From Streptomyces tirandamycinicus (lineage in GTDB: Bacteria > Actinomycetota > Actinomycetes > Streptomycetales > Streptomycetaceae): a DNA stretch of 64,000 nucleotides. A program made the translations under genes and the position numbers. Under the pieces are notes generated by a model. That model had not been told where the DNA came from and made no database searches. It saw nothing but the letters and a program-made list of their open reading frames with translations. Shown here piece after piece: positions 33,774 to 42,382 of the stretch. The stretch lies in assembly GCF_003097515.1 (NCBI RefSeq), contig NZ_CP029188.1, positions 4,289,001 through 4,353,000 on the forward strand. Direction: 5' to 3'. Numbering within the stretch: the stretch's first letter is position 1; the number at the start of each line of letters is the position of its first letter.

Positions 33774-35729
33774 ATGACAATCATGCATGCGATACGACCT
33801 GGTCGGCCCGGACGGAGACGTGCCCGGTCGACCGTACTGGCCCTGGTGGCGGTGGTGACGCTGGGGCTCTCCACGACCGGCATGAGCCCGGCGCAGCAGA
33901 GGGCCGAAGAGAAGCCGCAGCGGGTGAGCAGGCTTGACTCGGCGGACCTTCCAGCCACCACCTCCCTCACCGAGACTGCCGCGTTCCGGGCGCGTTCAGG
34001 GGAGCGTTGTGAGCCCACGCAGGCGGGCTCGAAGGAACGCCGGGCAGGCGCCGCGAAGGCATGTGTGAGCACGAGCCCCGCCACCGCGACACCACAGCGG
34101 AGCCGGGCCGCAGTCGCGGTCGCCGGCACCGGCGGCTGCGACATCACCAACCCCGGCAACTACAGCTACAAGCGCTTCGAGTACTGCGTGACCGGGGTGA
34201 ACGTTCTCTACATCCTGCGCGACAGTAACGGCAAGGAGATCGGACGCGGCACCCTGCAGGTCTCGACCAGCGCGACGCTCCCGAAGCAGGGCAAGGCCTG
34301 GAACGAGCAAGTCACCGTCAAGATGACCAGTGGGAGCGGCGACGTCACCGCCCTCAACGCAAAGTTCCGTGCCTCCTGCACGACCGGCTGCTCGACGACG
34401 AAGACCGCACCCTGGTACGGCGGAGACCTGACCCCGGGCCAGTCCCTCACCGGCACCGTCTCGTACTTCTCGGCTCCCGCGGCGGGTGCCGTCGCGGAGT
34501 TCACCACCGCGTACAAGCTGTACGTGACCTCACCTGGCGCCACAGCCGTCGACCCGAACGCGTCCTGGGACAACCCCCGCAAGATCCGCTGCGACGACGC
34601 GGTCGGGGGCGCCTCGTCGGCGGGATGCGTCGTTCCCTCGGTCATGGCCGTCGTGCCGATGAGCGCGCAGAGCTCGGACCCGGGTGGCGCCGTCGCCGCC
34701 TACGGCTGGGCGCAGAACAACCTCAACGGCACCTGGGGCAAGAAGGGTAGCCCCCTGACCCGGTCGACGAGCGGTGTGGCCGGTCGTACCGCCGCCACCT
34801 GCGGCGGCTTCACGGCCGAGCCGGAGCTCGTCGACCCCGACACCTGCGCCGACTTCCCCTTCGGGGAGGCGAAGGAGGGCGGTGCCCCCGGCGATCGGTG
34901 CGTCACGGTGATCCCCAACCTTGGCAACGGCGAATGGGACACCTACGTCCTGAACGACGCCCACCTCCTGGACCGTACCGCCCCCTGCGTCCAGGCCCAT
35001 GTCACGCCCGCCGAGAAGCAGTTCGCCGACACTCAGCTTGCCGACGGCTTCAAGGATCAGCGCGTGATCGACGCCGACCAGTTCGAGCTGACGTTCTCGT
35101 TGCCGGACACCGGCCCGCAGGCCAGCTGCCTGAACGACGACTCGCCGATCAACTCGCATCCCAACGGCGACGGCTGGTTCCACAACGCCACCGAAGCGGT
35201 ACCTCTCGTCAACAAGAGCGACCCGGCGGGCGGGAGCGGATTCAGGCCGGCCCGGGCGCAGGCATGCGTGGGGCTGAACGTTAAGGAGGGGACCGATACC
35301 AGCAATCCCGTCACCGGCATGAAGGACGCGGTGGAGTACGCGGAGGCGAACAACCTCACCTACGACCAGTCCCGGTGTCATCTCATCCCGAAGGTCCTCG
35401 GTGGAAAGGGCACGAGCAAGAGAACTCGGTTCAACCTCGTCCCTTGCTGGCAGGTCGGGATGAACACGGGCTCGCCCAGCATGCGAACGTACGAGAAGAT
35501 GGGGGAGGACCTGGTCAAGGGCAACGATCCGAATCGGGTTCTCGGAACGAACGACGCGATCTTCTACCAGGTGACACCCGTCTACCAGGACGCGAAGAGC
35601 ACCATCCCGGTGGGCGTCACGATGAACGCCAATATCCAACGGGCGAACGGGACGACCGAGGAACTGTTCCCCAACGTCTTCGTCACCAATACCTTCTCGA
35701 ACACTGGGTTGTACAACCTCGGTAACTGA
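33774..35729 (+). CDS. Secreted DNA/RNA non-specific endonuclease
   Basis: A 651-residue exported protein. It has a basic N-terminus with a hydrophobic core (STVLALVAVVTLGLSTTG), a Cys-rich middle region (pairs such as GGCDITNPGNY/YCVTG and SCTTGCS suggest disulfides), and a C-terminal nuclease domain (about 525-650). The domain resembles the NucA-like NS_2 family: SRCHLIPKVLGG with likely catalytic H536, TRFNLVPCWQVGMN with the conserved Asn, then MRTYEKMGEDLV. Most relatives have Gly before the His where this one has Cys (RCH). It lies 264 bases downstream of the ALF-repeat gene and 31 bases before the YwqG-like gene, fitting an effector with an adjacent protector. Confidence 0.82.
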   Translation: MTIMHAIRPGRPGRRRARSTVLALVAVVTLGLSTTGMSPAQQRAEEKPQRVSRLDSADLPATTSLTETAAFRARSGERCEPTQAGSKERRAGAAKACVSTSPATATPQRSRAAVAVAGTGGCDITNPGNYSYKRFEYCVTGVNVLYILRDSNGKEIGRGTLQVSTSATLPKQGKAWNEQVTVKMTSGSGDVTALNAKFRASCTTGCSTTKTAPWYGGDLTPGQSLTGTVSYFSAPAAGAVAEFTTAYKLYVTSPGATAVDPNASWDNPRKIRCDDAVGGASSAGCVVPSVMAVVPMSAQSSDPGGAVAAYGWAQNNLNGTWGKKGSPLTRSTSGVAGRTAATCGGFTAEPELVDPDTCADFPFGEAKEGGAPGDRCVTVIPNLGNGEWDTYVLNDAHLLDRTAPCVQAHVTPAEKQFADTQLADGFKDQRVIDADQFELTFSLPDTGPQASCLNDDSPINSHPNGDGWFHNATEAVPLVNKSDPAGGSGFRPARAQACVGLNVKEGTDTSNPVTGMKDAVEYAEANNLTYDQSRCHLIPKVLGGKGTSKRTRFNLVPCWQVGMNTGSPSMRTYEKMGEDLVKGNDPNRVLGTNDAIFYQVTPVYQDAKSTIPVGVTMNANIQRANGTTEELFPNVFVTNTFSNTGLYNLGN

Positions 35730-35760
35730 CCCCACTCAGTTCGCGTCAACGGGAGCCGAC

Positions 35761-36798
35761 ATGAGTTTCACCACCCCACCGCGGCCGTTCGACATCACCG
35801 CGCTCTTCCCTCAGCTGGCTCCGCTGGCGCGCACGGCGACCCGGTTGCACCCGAGGCCGGGGTCGCCGACCGTGCACGACAGCTCTGTCGGCGGGCCGCT
35901 GCTGTGGCCCGCCGACGAGCCGTGGCCGTACTGCGACGAGCCGCACGACAGCCGCGCGGCGCCGGTGGTCCACTCCCCGGACGACGTCCGGCTCCTCCGC
36001 CGCGACCGCGCCGCGGCGGCCGAGCGGCGGCGCCTCGACCCCGAGGCACCCCAGTGGACTCCCGAAGAACGGGCGACCTGGGAGCGGCTCGCGGGCCGCC
36101 CGTGGTTCGACGGCCCGATCGCCCTCCTCCCCGTCGCCCAGCTCTACGCACGCGACGTCCCCTTCCCGCGCCCGCCCGACGCGGACCTCCTCCAGGTCCT
36201 CTGGTGCCCCTTCGACCACGAGATGGCCCACCCCCGGACAGCCCTCTTCTGGCGCTCCTCCGGCACCGTCACCGACGTTCTCGACGCACCGCCCGAGCCG
36301 CCCATCGTCCAGAGGGACTGCTACCTCCCGGAGCCATGCCTGTTCTCTCCGGAGCAGGTCACCGAGTACCCCAACCCCTCGGAGCTGGACAAGGAGCTTC
36401 AGGATCAACTGGACGACACGAGCCGCTGGGAGACGATCGACCCCGCGCGGTACGACACGTACGCGGACGACCCGGGCGAGCTCTACCTGAACAACCTCTC
36501 CACCGCCCCCGGTTGGAAGACCCGCGGCTGGACCCGCTGGGGCCTCACCGACCCCAAACCCCGCCCCTGCCCCGAGTGCGGCACCGAGCAGGTTCCGCTC
36601 CTTACCATCGCCTCCTTGGAATGGGACGGCGGCAGCGAGACCTGGATCGCCGAGGAGGGCCGGACGGACCCGTCCCCACCTCCCCTGGGCGCCCGGTACG
36701 GCAACTTCACCTTGATCGACATCGTCGGCGGCTACAACCTCCAGCTCCACGCCTGCCCCGTGGACCCGTCCCACCCCCATATCGAGCTGGTCCAGTAA
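35761..36798 (+). CDS. YwqG/DUF1963-like protein, possible immunity protein
   Basis: A 345-residue cytoplasmic protein with no signal peptide. It matches the YwqG/DUF1963 pattern: DSSVGGPLLWPADEPWPYC near the start, LLPVAQLYARDVPFP, LLQVLWCPFDHE, then a zinc-knuckle-like CPECG and LLTIASLEWDGGS. Proteins of this family have been proposed as immunity proteins in bacterial toxin systems. It follows the secreted nuclease by 31 bases on the same strand, which suggests co-transcription and protection, though direct evidence of binding is lacking. A broken second copy of its N-terminal motif lies downstream. Confidence 0.72.
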   Translation: MSFTTPPRPFDITALFPQLAPLARTATRLHPRPGSPTVHDSSVGGPLLWPADEPWPYCDEPHDSRAAPVVHSPDDVRLLRRDRAAAAERRRLDPEAPQWTPEERATWERLAGRPWFDGPIALLPVAQLYARDVPFPRPPDADLLQVLWCPFDHEMAHPRTALFWRSSGTVTDVLDAPPEPPIVQRDCYLPEPCLFSPEQVTEYPNPSELDKELQDQLDDTSRWETIDPARYDTYADDPGELYLNNLSTAPGWKTRGWTRWGLTDPKPRPCPECGTEQVPLLTIASLEWDGGSETWIAEEGRTDPSPPPLGARYGNFTLIDIVGGYNLQLHACPVDPSHPHIELVQ

Positions 36799-36865
36799 GC
36801 AAGCCCGGCGCCCAAGTACACCGAGACGCCACGAGCACGTTGCCCATACCCCGGACTGAGCTGCG

Positions 36866-36920
36866 TCGGCGGGCCGCTCCATTGGCCCGCCGACGCCCCT
36901 GGCCGCATCGCGAAGGGCTG
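36866..36920 (+). pseudogene. Fragment of a second YwqG-like gene
   Basis: The DNA reads CVGGPLHWPAD and, after a one-base loss, PWPHREG, matching the SVGGPLLWPADEPWPYC motif of the intact gene just upstream. Nothing downstream continues the match. It looks like the relic of a tandem copy, as often found in immunity-gene arrays. Confidence 0.65.
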
Positions 36921-37053
36921 GACCAGCGAAACGTGATGGAGCGCATCACATCAGGCACCAGATGCATGTAGTGCCGTGACCGCATAGGTTCGCCGGGTTG
37001 GCGGTTGGGGCGGTTGGATGTGCTGTGACGTTCGTTCCGACCGTGGAGGTGCG

Positions 37054-37268
37054 GTGGCTGAGCATGTCCGTGTGCGCGGATTGACCGACCAGGAGGGGCA
37101 GCGGCTGCAGAAGATCGTGCGCCGGGGCAGTACCAGTTCAGTGCGATACCGGCGCGCGATGATGCCCGCCACCCCGACGTGCTCACCGCACAGCACAAGG
37201 AACGCGCCCGCATCCGCAGCGGGAAGGGCATCCGCCGGGGCGGACGACCCCTCAGTACAGCCGCCTGA
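37054..37268 (+). mobile_element. Internally deleted IS630-family transposase relic
   Basis: A GTG-started frame reads AEHVRVRGLTDQEGQRLQ, then RRGSTSSVRYRRAMM, the N-terminus of IS630-type transposases of actinomycetes. Directly after, in the next frame, comes RHPDVLTAQHKERARIR, then SGKGIRRGGRPLSTAA and a stop, which is how the same proteins end. The whole DDE catalytic core between them is missing, so the copy cannot move by itself. The left end probably lies near a TA at about 36968. No clear terminal inverted repeat was found. Confidence 0.72.
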
Positions 37269-37289
37269 CGGGCCCCCTCGGTTGGAGCG

Positions 37290-38456
37290 TTAAGCCGAAC
37301 GCAGTGGCGGGACGTTCCTCGCGAGCGCGGCGGCATGCAGAAGAATGCTCGGCTCGGCGCCGGGATCCTCGACCATGACGACGCCAGCCGCCTGAATGTC
37401 GAAGTCCGTCGGCCAGATGGTGACGTCGCTCGCCAGTGCGCCCTCCAGCTTCGCTCGTGTCAGGTCGGCACCGGTGAGGTCGGTTCCTCGGAGGTCAGCC
37501 AGTCTCAGATCCGCGCCGGTGAACTTGGTGCCATGACCCCGCGCCTTGCGCAGATTCGCCTCCCGCAGGTCGGCTCCGGAGAAGTCAGCGTCGCTGAGGT
37601 CGGCCCTGACCATGCGAGCGCCGCGCATGTCAGCTTCGATGCAGCGGCTCTGGTGGAGAATCGACGTCCCGAGCTCCACGTGCCGCATGTTGGCCGCGAT
37701 CAGCGATGCCTTGGTCAGGTTGACCTGGTAGATACTCGCCGCTTCCAGGCAGGCGCCGTCGAAGTTGATGTGGTGCAGCCACAGTCCGTCGCAGTCGGCC
37801 CGACGCAGGTCGGTGTAGCTGACATTGAGCCAGTCGGGCCGGCGTTCCTGGCACAGGACTCCGAGGCCGGTGAGCGCCACCTGGGCATCCGGGGCACGGG
37901 TTTCCAGCGGAGGCACGGAGTTGATGGAGGCTTCCGCCGCCGGGGAGTCCTGTCCCTGCGGAGGCCATGGCAGGTGAGTCCGGAGGAACGCGGCCTTGAT
38001 CGAGATGACCGCCTCCCGGTCGTGAGCCGAATGGTCCGCGATCCGCCACAGTGCGTAGAGGCCGCCGATCCGCACGTCCGTCTTCTCGCCGCCGAGCTGG
38101 TCGACCGCCCGGCTGAAGCGGTCGGTGATGTGTCCCTCCCGGGTAGCGTTCAGACCCTCCTGGTTGACCCTCAACTGCCGCCAGGTTGCGTACGCACCGA
38201 AGAGGACGACAGCGCCACCGACCGCCTGCACGAGCGTTGTGCGTACGTTGTTCACAGCTCCGAGCCGTTCAGCGGCCGAGATGCTGGCCCCGCCGAGATC
38301 GCGCTCGACCACCAGCCCCGGGAGCACCACTACCACTACGGCCAGCGCGGCGAGCACCGCCAGCACCGCCGCCACCGCAGGAAGAGCGGAACTGACCCGA
38401 CGCAGCCGAGAGACCACCGCCGAGCGGCGGCCATGAGCAGATCCCCCCGTATCCAT
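37290..38456 (-). CDS. Pentapeptide-repeat membrane protein
   Basis: A 388-residue protein with two membrane helices near the N-terminus (LPAVAAVLAVLAALAVVVVVLP and TLVQAVGGAVVLFGAYATW), a conserved cytoplasmic block (RFSRAVDQLGGEKTDVRIGGLYALWRI in two parts), and a C-terminal run of pentapeptide repeats (about 230-360, A(D/N)LxxADLxxA units). Pentapeptide repeats fold into a quadrilateral beta helix. This membrane-plus-pentapeptide arrangement is common in Streptomyces, with no assigned function. The start is ATG at 38456; a GTG two codons earlier is possible. Confidence 0.85.
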   Translation of the reverse strand: MDTGGSAHGRRSAVVSRLRRVSSALPAVAAVLAVLAALAVVVVVLPGLVVERDLGGASISAAERLGAVNNVRTTLVQAVGGAVVLFGAYATWRQLRVNQEGLNATREGHITDRFSRAVDQLGGEKTDVRIGGLYALWRIADHSAHDREAVISIKAAFLRTHLPWPPQGQDSPAAEASINSVPPLETRAPDAQVALTGLGVLCQERRPDWLNVSYTDLRRADCDGLWLHHINFDGACLEAASIYQVNLTKASLIAANMRHVELGTSILHQSRCIEADMRGARMVRADLSDADFSGADLREANLRKARGHGTKFTGADLRLADLRGTDLTGADLTRAKLEGALASDVTIWPTDFDIQAAGVVMVEDPGAEPSILLHAAALARNVPPLRSA

Positions 38457-38612
38457 GCGCACATGATCGCAGGGCAGCACGGAAGCCGGTGCACCTATCC
38501 GATCAGAGCAGTACGTCCGTCTTCTTGGCGGAGGCGGAAGTCGTGCAACGGTGGGCCTCGACTCTGCGCCCGCTGCAGAGGTGGGCCGCGAGCGGAGGAC
38601 ACTAGTAGGGTA

Positions 38613-39983
38613 ATGTGTCCGCCCGTGATGAGCCCCAATGACCTCACTGCTGTTTCTCGGTTTCGAGCAGGCGATGTGGGGTCGTCCGAGACCCGCCGGA
38701 CAAAGAGCACAGGTCGGTCGCGCCGGTGGATGCTCCCCGCTCTGATCGCCATCGCGTACATCGTTCTCCAGATCATCGGCAAGCCCACCCTGGCGCCGGC
38801 CAATGACGCCTACCGTTACAACCAGGCTGCGTTGCAACTCCTCGGTGACTCTCCGGAGCAGGCGCACCGGACCGCATTGAAGGCGTACTGCCACGACAAG
38901 GTGCGACGGGAGTCCCGCTCCCACGGGCTGAAGCCGGAGAATTTGCGCGATGACGCTGCTCCGTACCCCACGCCGGGAAAAGGGTTCTCCGCCTGCATGG
39001 CAGAGTCGGCTGACGGGTTGAAACCGGTCAGCCCTCGATATGAGCGCATATTCGAGGTCCGGCCGGGGTTCCCGGTGCTGGCCGCGCCGTTTGTCGCCGT
39101 GTTCGGCGCGGGATCGGGACTGCTCGTCACGTCGGTCCTGTTCACCGTTGTCGGCGGCCTCGTCGCCTACCTGCTGCTGCGCGCCGTAGGGGCACCTGCA
39201 AGGATCGCCCTACTCGGACAGGCCTTCTTCTACGCCTGTCCGATCGGCTGGTGGGGTGGATACCCCCTCACAGAGGGCCCCGTCCTGGCTCTGATCATGA
39301 GTGCCTTGTTGGGTGCGTGGTGGCTGTTTCATCGTCGCCTTACCGCAGGAACGCTTTTGCTCGCCGGGTCCATGGTGGTGGGCACAGCTGTCAAGTACTC
39401 GACCTTCCTGCTCATTGCGGGGGCATTGGCAGCTGCTGCGATGGTGTGCCTGGTACTAGTGGCTGGTACTAGGCATAGGGGCACGTATCTCATGGCTGCC
39501 CTGAATACGGCCGTGGTCCTTGGGATCGGTGCGCTCAGCATCCACTACAACCTGCCAGGCAGTACCGAGACATTGCAGGACACTTTCACTGATCACTTTG
39601 CCCAGCCCGATGTCGCCGAGCCCTGGCCCATGCTGGTCGAGCTGAACGGCACTTACTGGACCCACTGGATTCAGGAGCAGGTCCGCAGCCCCTGGCTTAT
39701 CGCCGCTGTCGGCCTCGGCGCATGGGGCCTGTTCCGACACAGCCGCGCGCTCGGCTGGATCGTTCTGGCCGTCGGACTGACTGGAATCGCGACCGAGATC
39801 GCGCACCCCGTCGACAGCCAGGGCGACCGGCTCATGCTCAACGTGTGGGTTATCGCCGTCCTCGGTCTGCCGCTCCTGCTCCACCAGCTCATCCAGGGGC
39901 GTGTGGACCGTGAGAGGGTTCCGCAGCTTCCTGTTGACAGCACCGCAGCCGACAGCCGGCCCATGGCCCGGAGCGCTCGCTGA
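38613..39983 (+). CDS. Polytopic membrane protein, GT-C glycosyltransferase-like
   Basis: A 456-residue integral membrane protein with about nine to ten helices, including WMLPALIAIAYIVLQII and LLVTSVLFTVVGGLVAYLLL. The first outside loop has the APANDAYRYNQAALQLLGD segment, resembling the acidic loop of GT-C enzymes that use polyprenyl-phosphate sugars, and there is a Cys pair (AYCHDK, FSACMAE). The family is not certain. The start may be ATG 38613 or ATG 38628. It converges on a polyprenol-phosphate mannose synthase gene, which could supply its donor substrate. Confidence 0.65.
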   Translation: MCPPVMSPNDLTAVSRFRAGDVGSSETRRTKSTGRSRRWMLPALIAIAYIVLQIIGKPTLAPANDAYRYNQAALQLLGDSPEQAHRTALKAYCHDKVRRESRSHGLKPENLRDDAAPYPTPGKGFSACMAESADGLKPVSPRYERIFEVRPGFPVLAAPFVAVFGAGSGLLVTSVLFTVVGGLVAYLLLRAVGAPARIALLGQAFFYACPIGWWGGYPLTEGPVLALIMSALLGAWWLFHRRLTAGTLLLAGSMVVGTAVKYSTFLLIAGALAAAAMVCLVLVAGTRHRGTYLMAALNTAVVLGIGALSIHYNLPGSTETLQDTFTDHFAQPDVAEPWPMLVELNGTYWTHWIQEQVRSPWLIAAVGLGAWGLFRHSRALGWIVLAVGLTGIATEIAHPVDSQGDRLMLNVWVIAVLGLPLLLHQLIQGRVDRERVPQLPVDSTAADSRPMARSAR

Positions 39984-40028
39984 ATTGAGGTCCGTCCTGC
40001 GGGCCCCGCAAGACGGACCTCAGTTCAG
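39980..40028. terminator. Bidirectional terminator overlapping both stop codons
   Basis: An imperfect inverted repeat of about 23 bp (CTGAATTGAGGTCCGTCCTG against its near-complement) spans the stop codons of two convergent genes, with a loop of about three bases at 40003-40005. Confidence 0.85.
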
Positions 40029-40786
40029 CCGCGTCGCAGCAGCGCCTTGGCCCTGTGGCCAAGGCCCCAGGCAGTCACCCGCCACAGCGCCTCAGCCACG
40101 ATCGCGCGGCTCATCTTGCTGTCGCCCCGCTCCCGCTCGACGAAGGTGATCGGCACCTCGACGACACGGAAACCGGACTTCACGGTCCGCCAGGCCAGAT
40201 CAACCTGGAAGCAGTACCCCTGGGAGGCGACCTCGGTGATACCCAGTCCTTCCAGGGTCTCCTTGCGGAACGCTCGGAAGCCGCCGGTCACATCGCGGAT
40301 GGGTACTCCCAGCATCAGGCGGGAGTAGAGGCTGCCGCCTCGCGACAGGAACACCCGGGACTTGGGCCAGTTCACTACGCTCCCGCCGGGAACCCAACGG
40401 GACCCGAGCACCAGATCCGCACCGGGCAGCGCCGTAAGCAGGCGGGGCAGTTCCTCGGGACGGTGAGAGCCATCGGCATCCATCTCGACCAGGACGCCGT
40501 AATTGTTCTCGATGCCCCAGGCGAACCCAGCCAGATACGCCGCGCCGAGGCCTTCTTTGCCCTTCCGGTGGAGAACGTGAATATGGCTGTCCTCGGCTGC
40601 GAGCTCGTCCGCGATCTTGCCGGTGCCGTCCGGACTGTTGTCGTCGACTACGAGAACGTGCGCATTGGGGACGGAACTACGGACCCGAGACGTAATCGAT
40701 GCGATGTTCTCGGCCTCGTTGTAGGTCGGAATGATCACCAACACCGTGCCGAGCGGGCCTGTGGCCCGCTGACCGCCTTCACTCAC
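40025..40786 (-). CDS. Polyprenol-phosphate mannose synthase (DPM1-like)
   Basis: A 253-residue family-2 glycosyltransferase predicted to load mannose from GDP-mannose onto polyprenyl phosphate on the cytoplasmic face. It has VLVIIPTYNEAENI, VVDDNSPDGTG, the metal-binding VEMDADGSHRPEELPRLL segment and the acceptor-side motif VPITFVERERGDSKMS, all typical of actinobacterial Ppm1 catalytic domains. It has no membrane domain. GTG at 40786 has GAGGTGGG upstream; the frame extends further but without family similarity. Confidence 0.9.
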   Translation of the reverse strand: MSEGGQRATGPLGTVLVIIPTYNEAENIASITSRVRSSVPNAHVLVVDDNSPDGTGKIADELAAEDSHIHVLHRKGKEGLGAAYLAGFAWGIENNYGVLVEMDADGSHRPEELPRLLTALPGADLVLGSRWVPGGSVVNWPKSRVFLSRGGSLYSRLMLGVPIRDVTGGFRAFRKETLEGLGITEVASQGYCFQVDLAWRTVKSGFRVVEVPITFVERERGDSKMSRAIVAEALWRVTAWGLGHRAKALLRRG

Positions 40787-40902
40787 TGTGTACCCACCTC
40801 GTGTGCTTGCCAGCACGGTCCGGAGGCCCGGCTGGTCCACGTGAGCATACGGGCCCGAACGCGAACGGCTGTGCGAGGGGTGATAAGCGCGCGCCTGCAT
40901 GG

Positions 40903-41059
40903 TATATGGGGCTGGTACGACCTCCCCTTATCTGCTTCAGCGCGCGGACAATCCGGTCGGCTGGTGGCCGTGGGACCCGAGGCGTTCGAGGAGGCTCGTC
41001 GGCGCGATGTGCCCGTTCTGCTGTCGGTCGGATACTCCGCGTGCCACTGGTGCCAGTGA
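40903..41059 (+). pseudogene. Truncated, decayed 5' fragment of DUF255 gene (copy B)
   Basis: Matches the first 52 codons of the intact DUF255 gene: the first part reads SPYLLQRADNPVGWWPWD and, after a one-base loss, the second part reads EAFEEARRRDVPVLLSVGY and SACHWCQ before a TGA. Matching to the intact gene ends at TGGTGCCA (41048-41055), the same base as in copy A. The following sequence (TGAAGACAACC and onward) is shared with copy A only. This is the second putative attachment scar. Confidence 0.85.
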
Positions 41060-41643
41060 CTGAAGACAACCAGGTGGTTCTGACCTCGGATGTTTTCAGG
41101 AAGCGCCCGCATGGACGCGTAAGGTGAGGATTCGACTCGCAGGTCAGACGCCCGGGTCCGAGATCAACTGAGGGCTTCCGTGGGTTGGGCGTCCGAACGG
41201 TGCATCAGCATCAGGTGGCTCCTTGAAGGCGCTGCTCTGCCTCAGGAGGCGGGCGCGTGGCGCTGTGTTCCAGCCGCCGGTCCCCGCTCATGGGTGATGC
41301 CGCGCGCCAGGATGTCAGTCGTGGTCTGTGGTGGGTTGGCAGGGGGCTGTCCGCAACGCGGCGGCGATCGGAATCCAGCCCCTCGTCGGCGCGTGCGTCG
41401 TTTCGCGTGCAGACGGCGATCACGGAACCGTGTCTCACCAGGTGTCGGATCGTCCGGATGTGCCACGTTGGGCCCCGCCGCGATTGCGCGGCCAGGTCCG
41501 ATGGCCGACATCGTCCATCAGTCGCGGCGGCCGCTGACCGGCTTCGTCCAGCGATGGCATGCCGCTGTGGCTGGGGTGCACATCGGGCACGAGGGCACTC
41601 CTCTGACATGTACCCGCCCGTGACCTGCGGTGTGATGCGGCTG
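41060..41643. other. Gap after copy B, no supported gene
   Basis: About 580 bases with mixed codon bias in every frame. The first 30 bases belong to the sequence shared with copy A. On the minus strand near 41405-41480 a frame reads WHIRTIRHLVRHGSVIAVC, which is not recognised and has no upstream start. An integrase gene might have been expected here, but I see no tyrosine- or serine-recombinase motif. Confidence 0.45.
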
Positions 41644-42147
41644 TTACCCGATGGCGCGCAGGAGGCCACGCAGGGCCCGATCGAGCGCCGCGCGCTCCTC
41701 GGGAGTGAGGGCGGAAAGGAGTCGAGTCTCGTTCGCGACGTGGTCGGTGACTGCGGCGTCGACGAGTTCATGGCCACGGTCGGTGAGGGAGATCCGGAAG
41801 CTGCGGCGGTCGGCGGGGTCGAGGGTGCGTTCCACCAGACCGGCGGCCTCCAGGCGGTCCAGACGGTTGGTCATCCCGGCGCGGGAGAGCATCAACGTCT
41901 GGGCGAGTACCGATGGGGTGAGCGTGTACGGGGACCCGGAGCGGCGCAGGGTGGCCAGTACGTCGAACTCGCCGGGTCGCAGGCCGCGCCGGGCAGCCAC
42001 CTCTTCGAGGGCCGGCCCGAGTAGGAGGGAGAGTCGCCCCAGCCTGCCGAAGATGCCTATGGCCGCCAGATCCAGGTCGGGGCGTTCCCTGTGCCACTGG
42101 GCGAGGATCTCGTCCACCGCGTCGGCCTGCTGCGTCTCCTTGGTCAC
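41644..42147 (-). CDS. MarR-family regulator of the adjacent efflux gene
   Basis: A 167-residue winged-helix regulator. It has the typical GEFDVLATLRRSGSPYTLTP and SRAGMTNRLDRLEAAGLV recognition region and the wing DPADRRSFRISLTDRG. GTG start with GGTGGGAG upstream. It is divergent from the MFS exporter gene, with a near-palindrome (42189-42207) between them, the usual layout for a ligand-responsive repressor controlling efflux. Confidence 0.9.
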   Translation of the reverse strand: MTKETQQADAVDEILAQWHRERPDLDLAAIGIFGRLGRLSLLLGPALEEVAARRGLRPGEFDVLATLRRSGSPYTLTPSVLAQTLMLSRAGMTNRLDRLEAAGLVERTLDPADRRSFRISLTDRGHELVDAAVTDHVANETRLLSALTPEERAALDRALRGLLRAIG

Positions 42148-42188
42148 GCTCCCACCCTATGTGATCCCGTTCGCCGGGAGATAATTTG

Positions 42189-42207
42189 ATGGCGTAATAT
42201 TCGCCAT
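42189..42207. promoter_or_regulatory. Candidate MarR operator palindrome
   Basis: ATGGCGTAATATTCGCCAT is a 19-bp dyad with one symmetric mismatched pair. It lies in a markedly AT-rich stretch 41 bases before the MarR start codon, between divergent MarR and MFS genes. Confidence 0.7.
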
Positions 42208-42382
42208 GGAACTAACTTTCGTCGCGTTCGGGGGATTGCCAGACCGGATGAACCGGAGTCATCGATGCTCTTGGACATCCAGGCTCTGTCCGTCGCGCCG
42301 CCAACTTCGTCGCGGACGCGGCCTGCTGGCGAATGGTCTGAGTCTGGGCCTTTCCCTGCCCTTCCATCGAAAGGCCCCACCC

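Noticed and set aside
41060..41643. Expected integrase for the proposed element
   Set aside because: No recombinase motif was found here or anywhere in 26.9-44.6 kb on either strand, so none is claimed.
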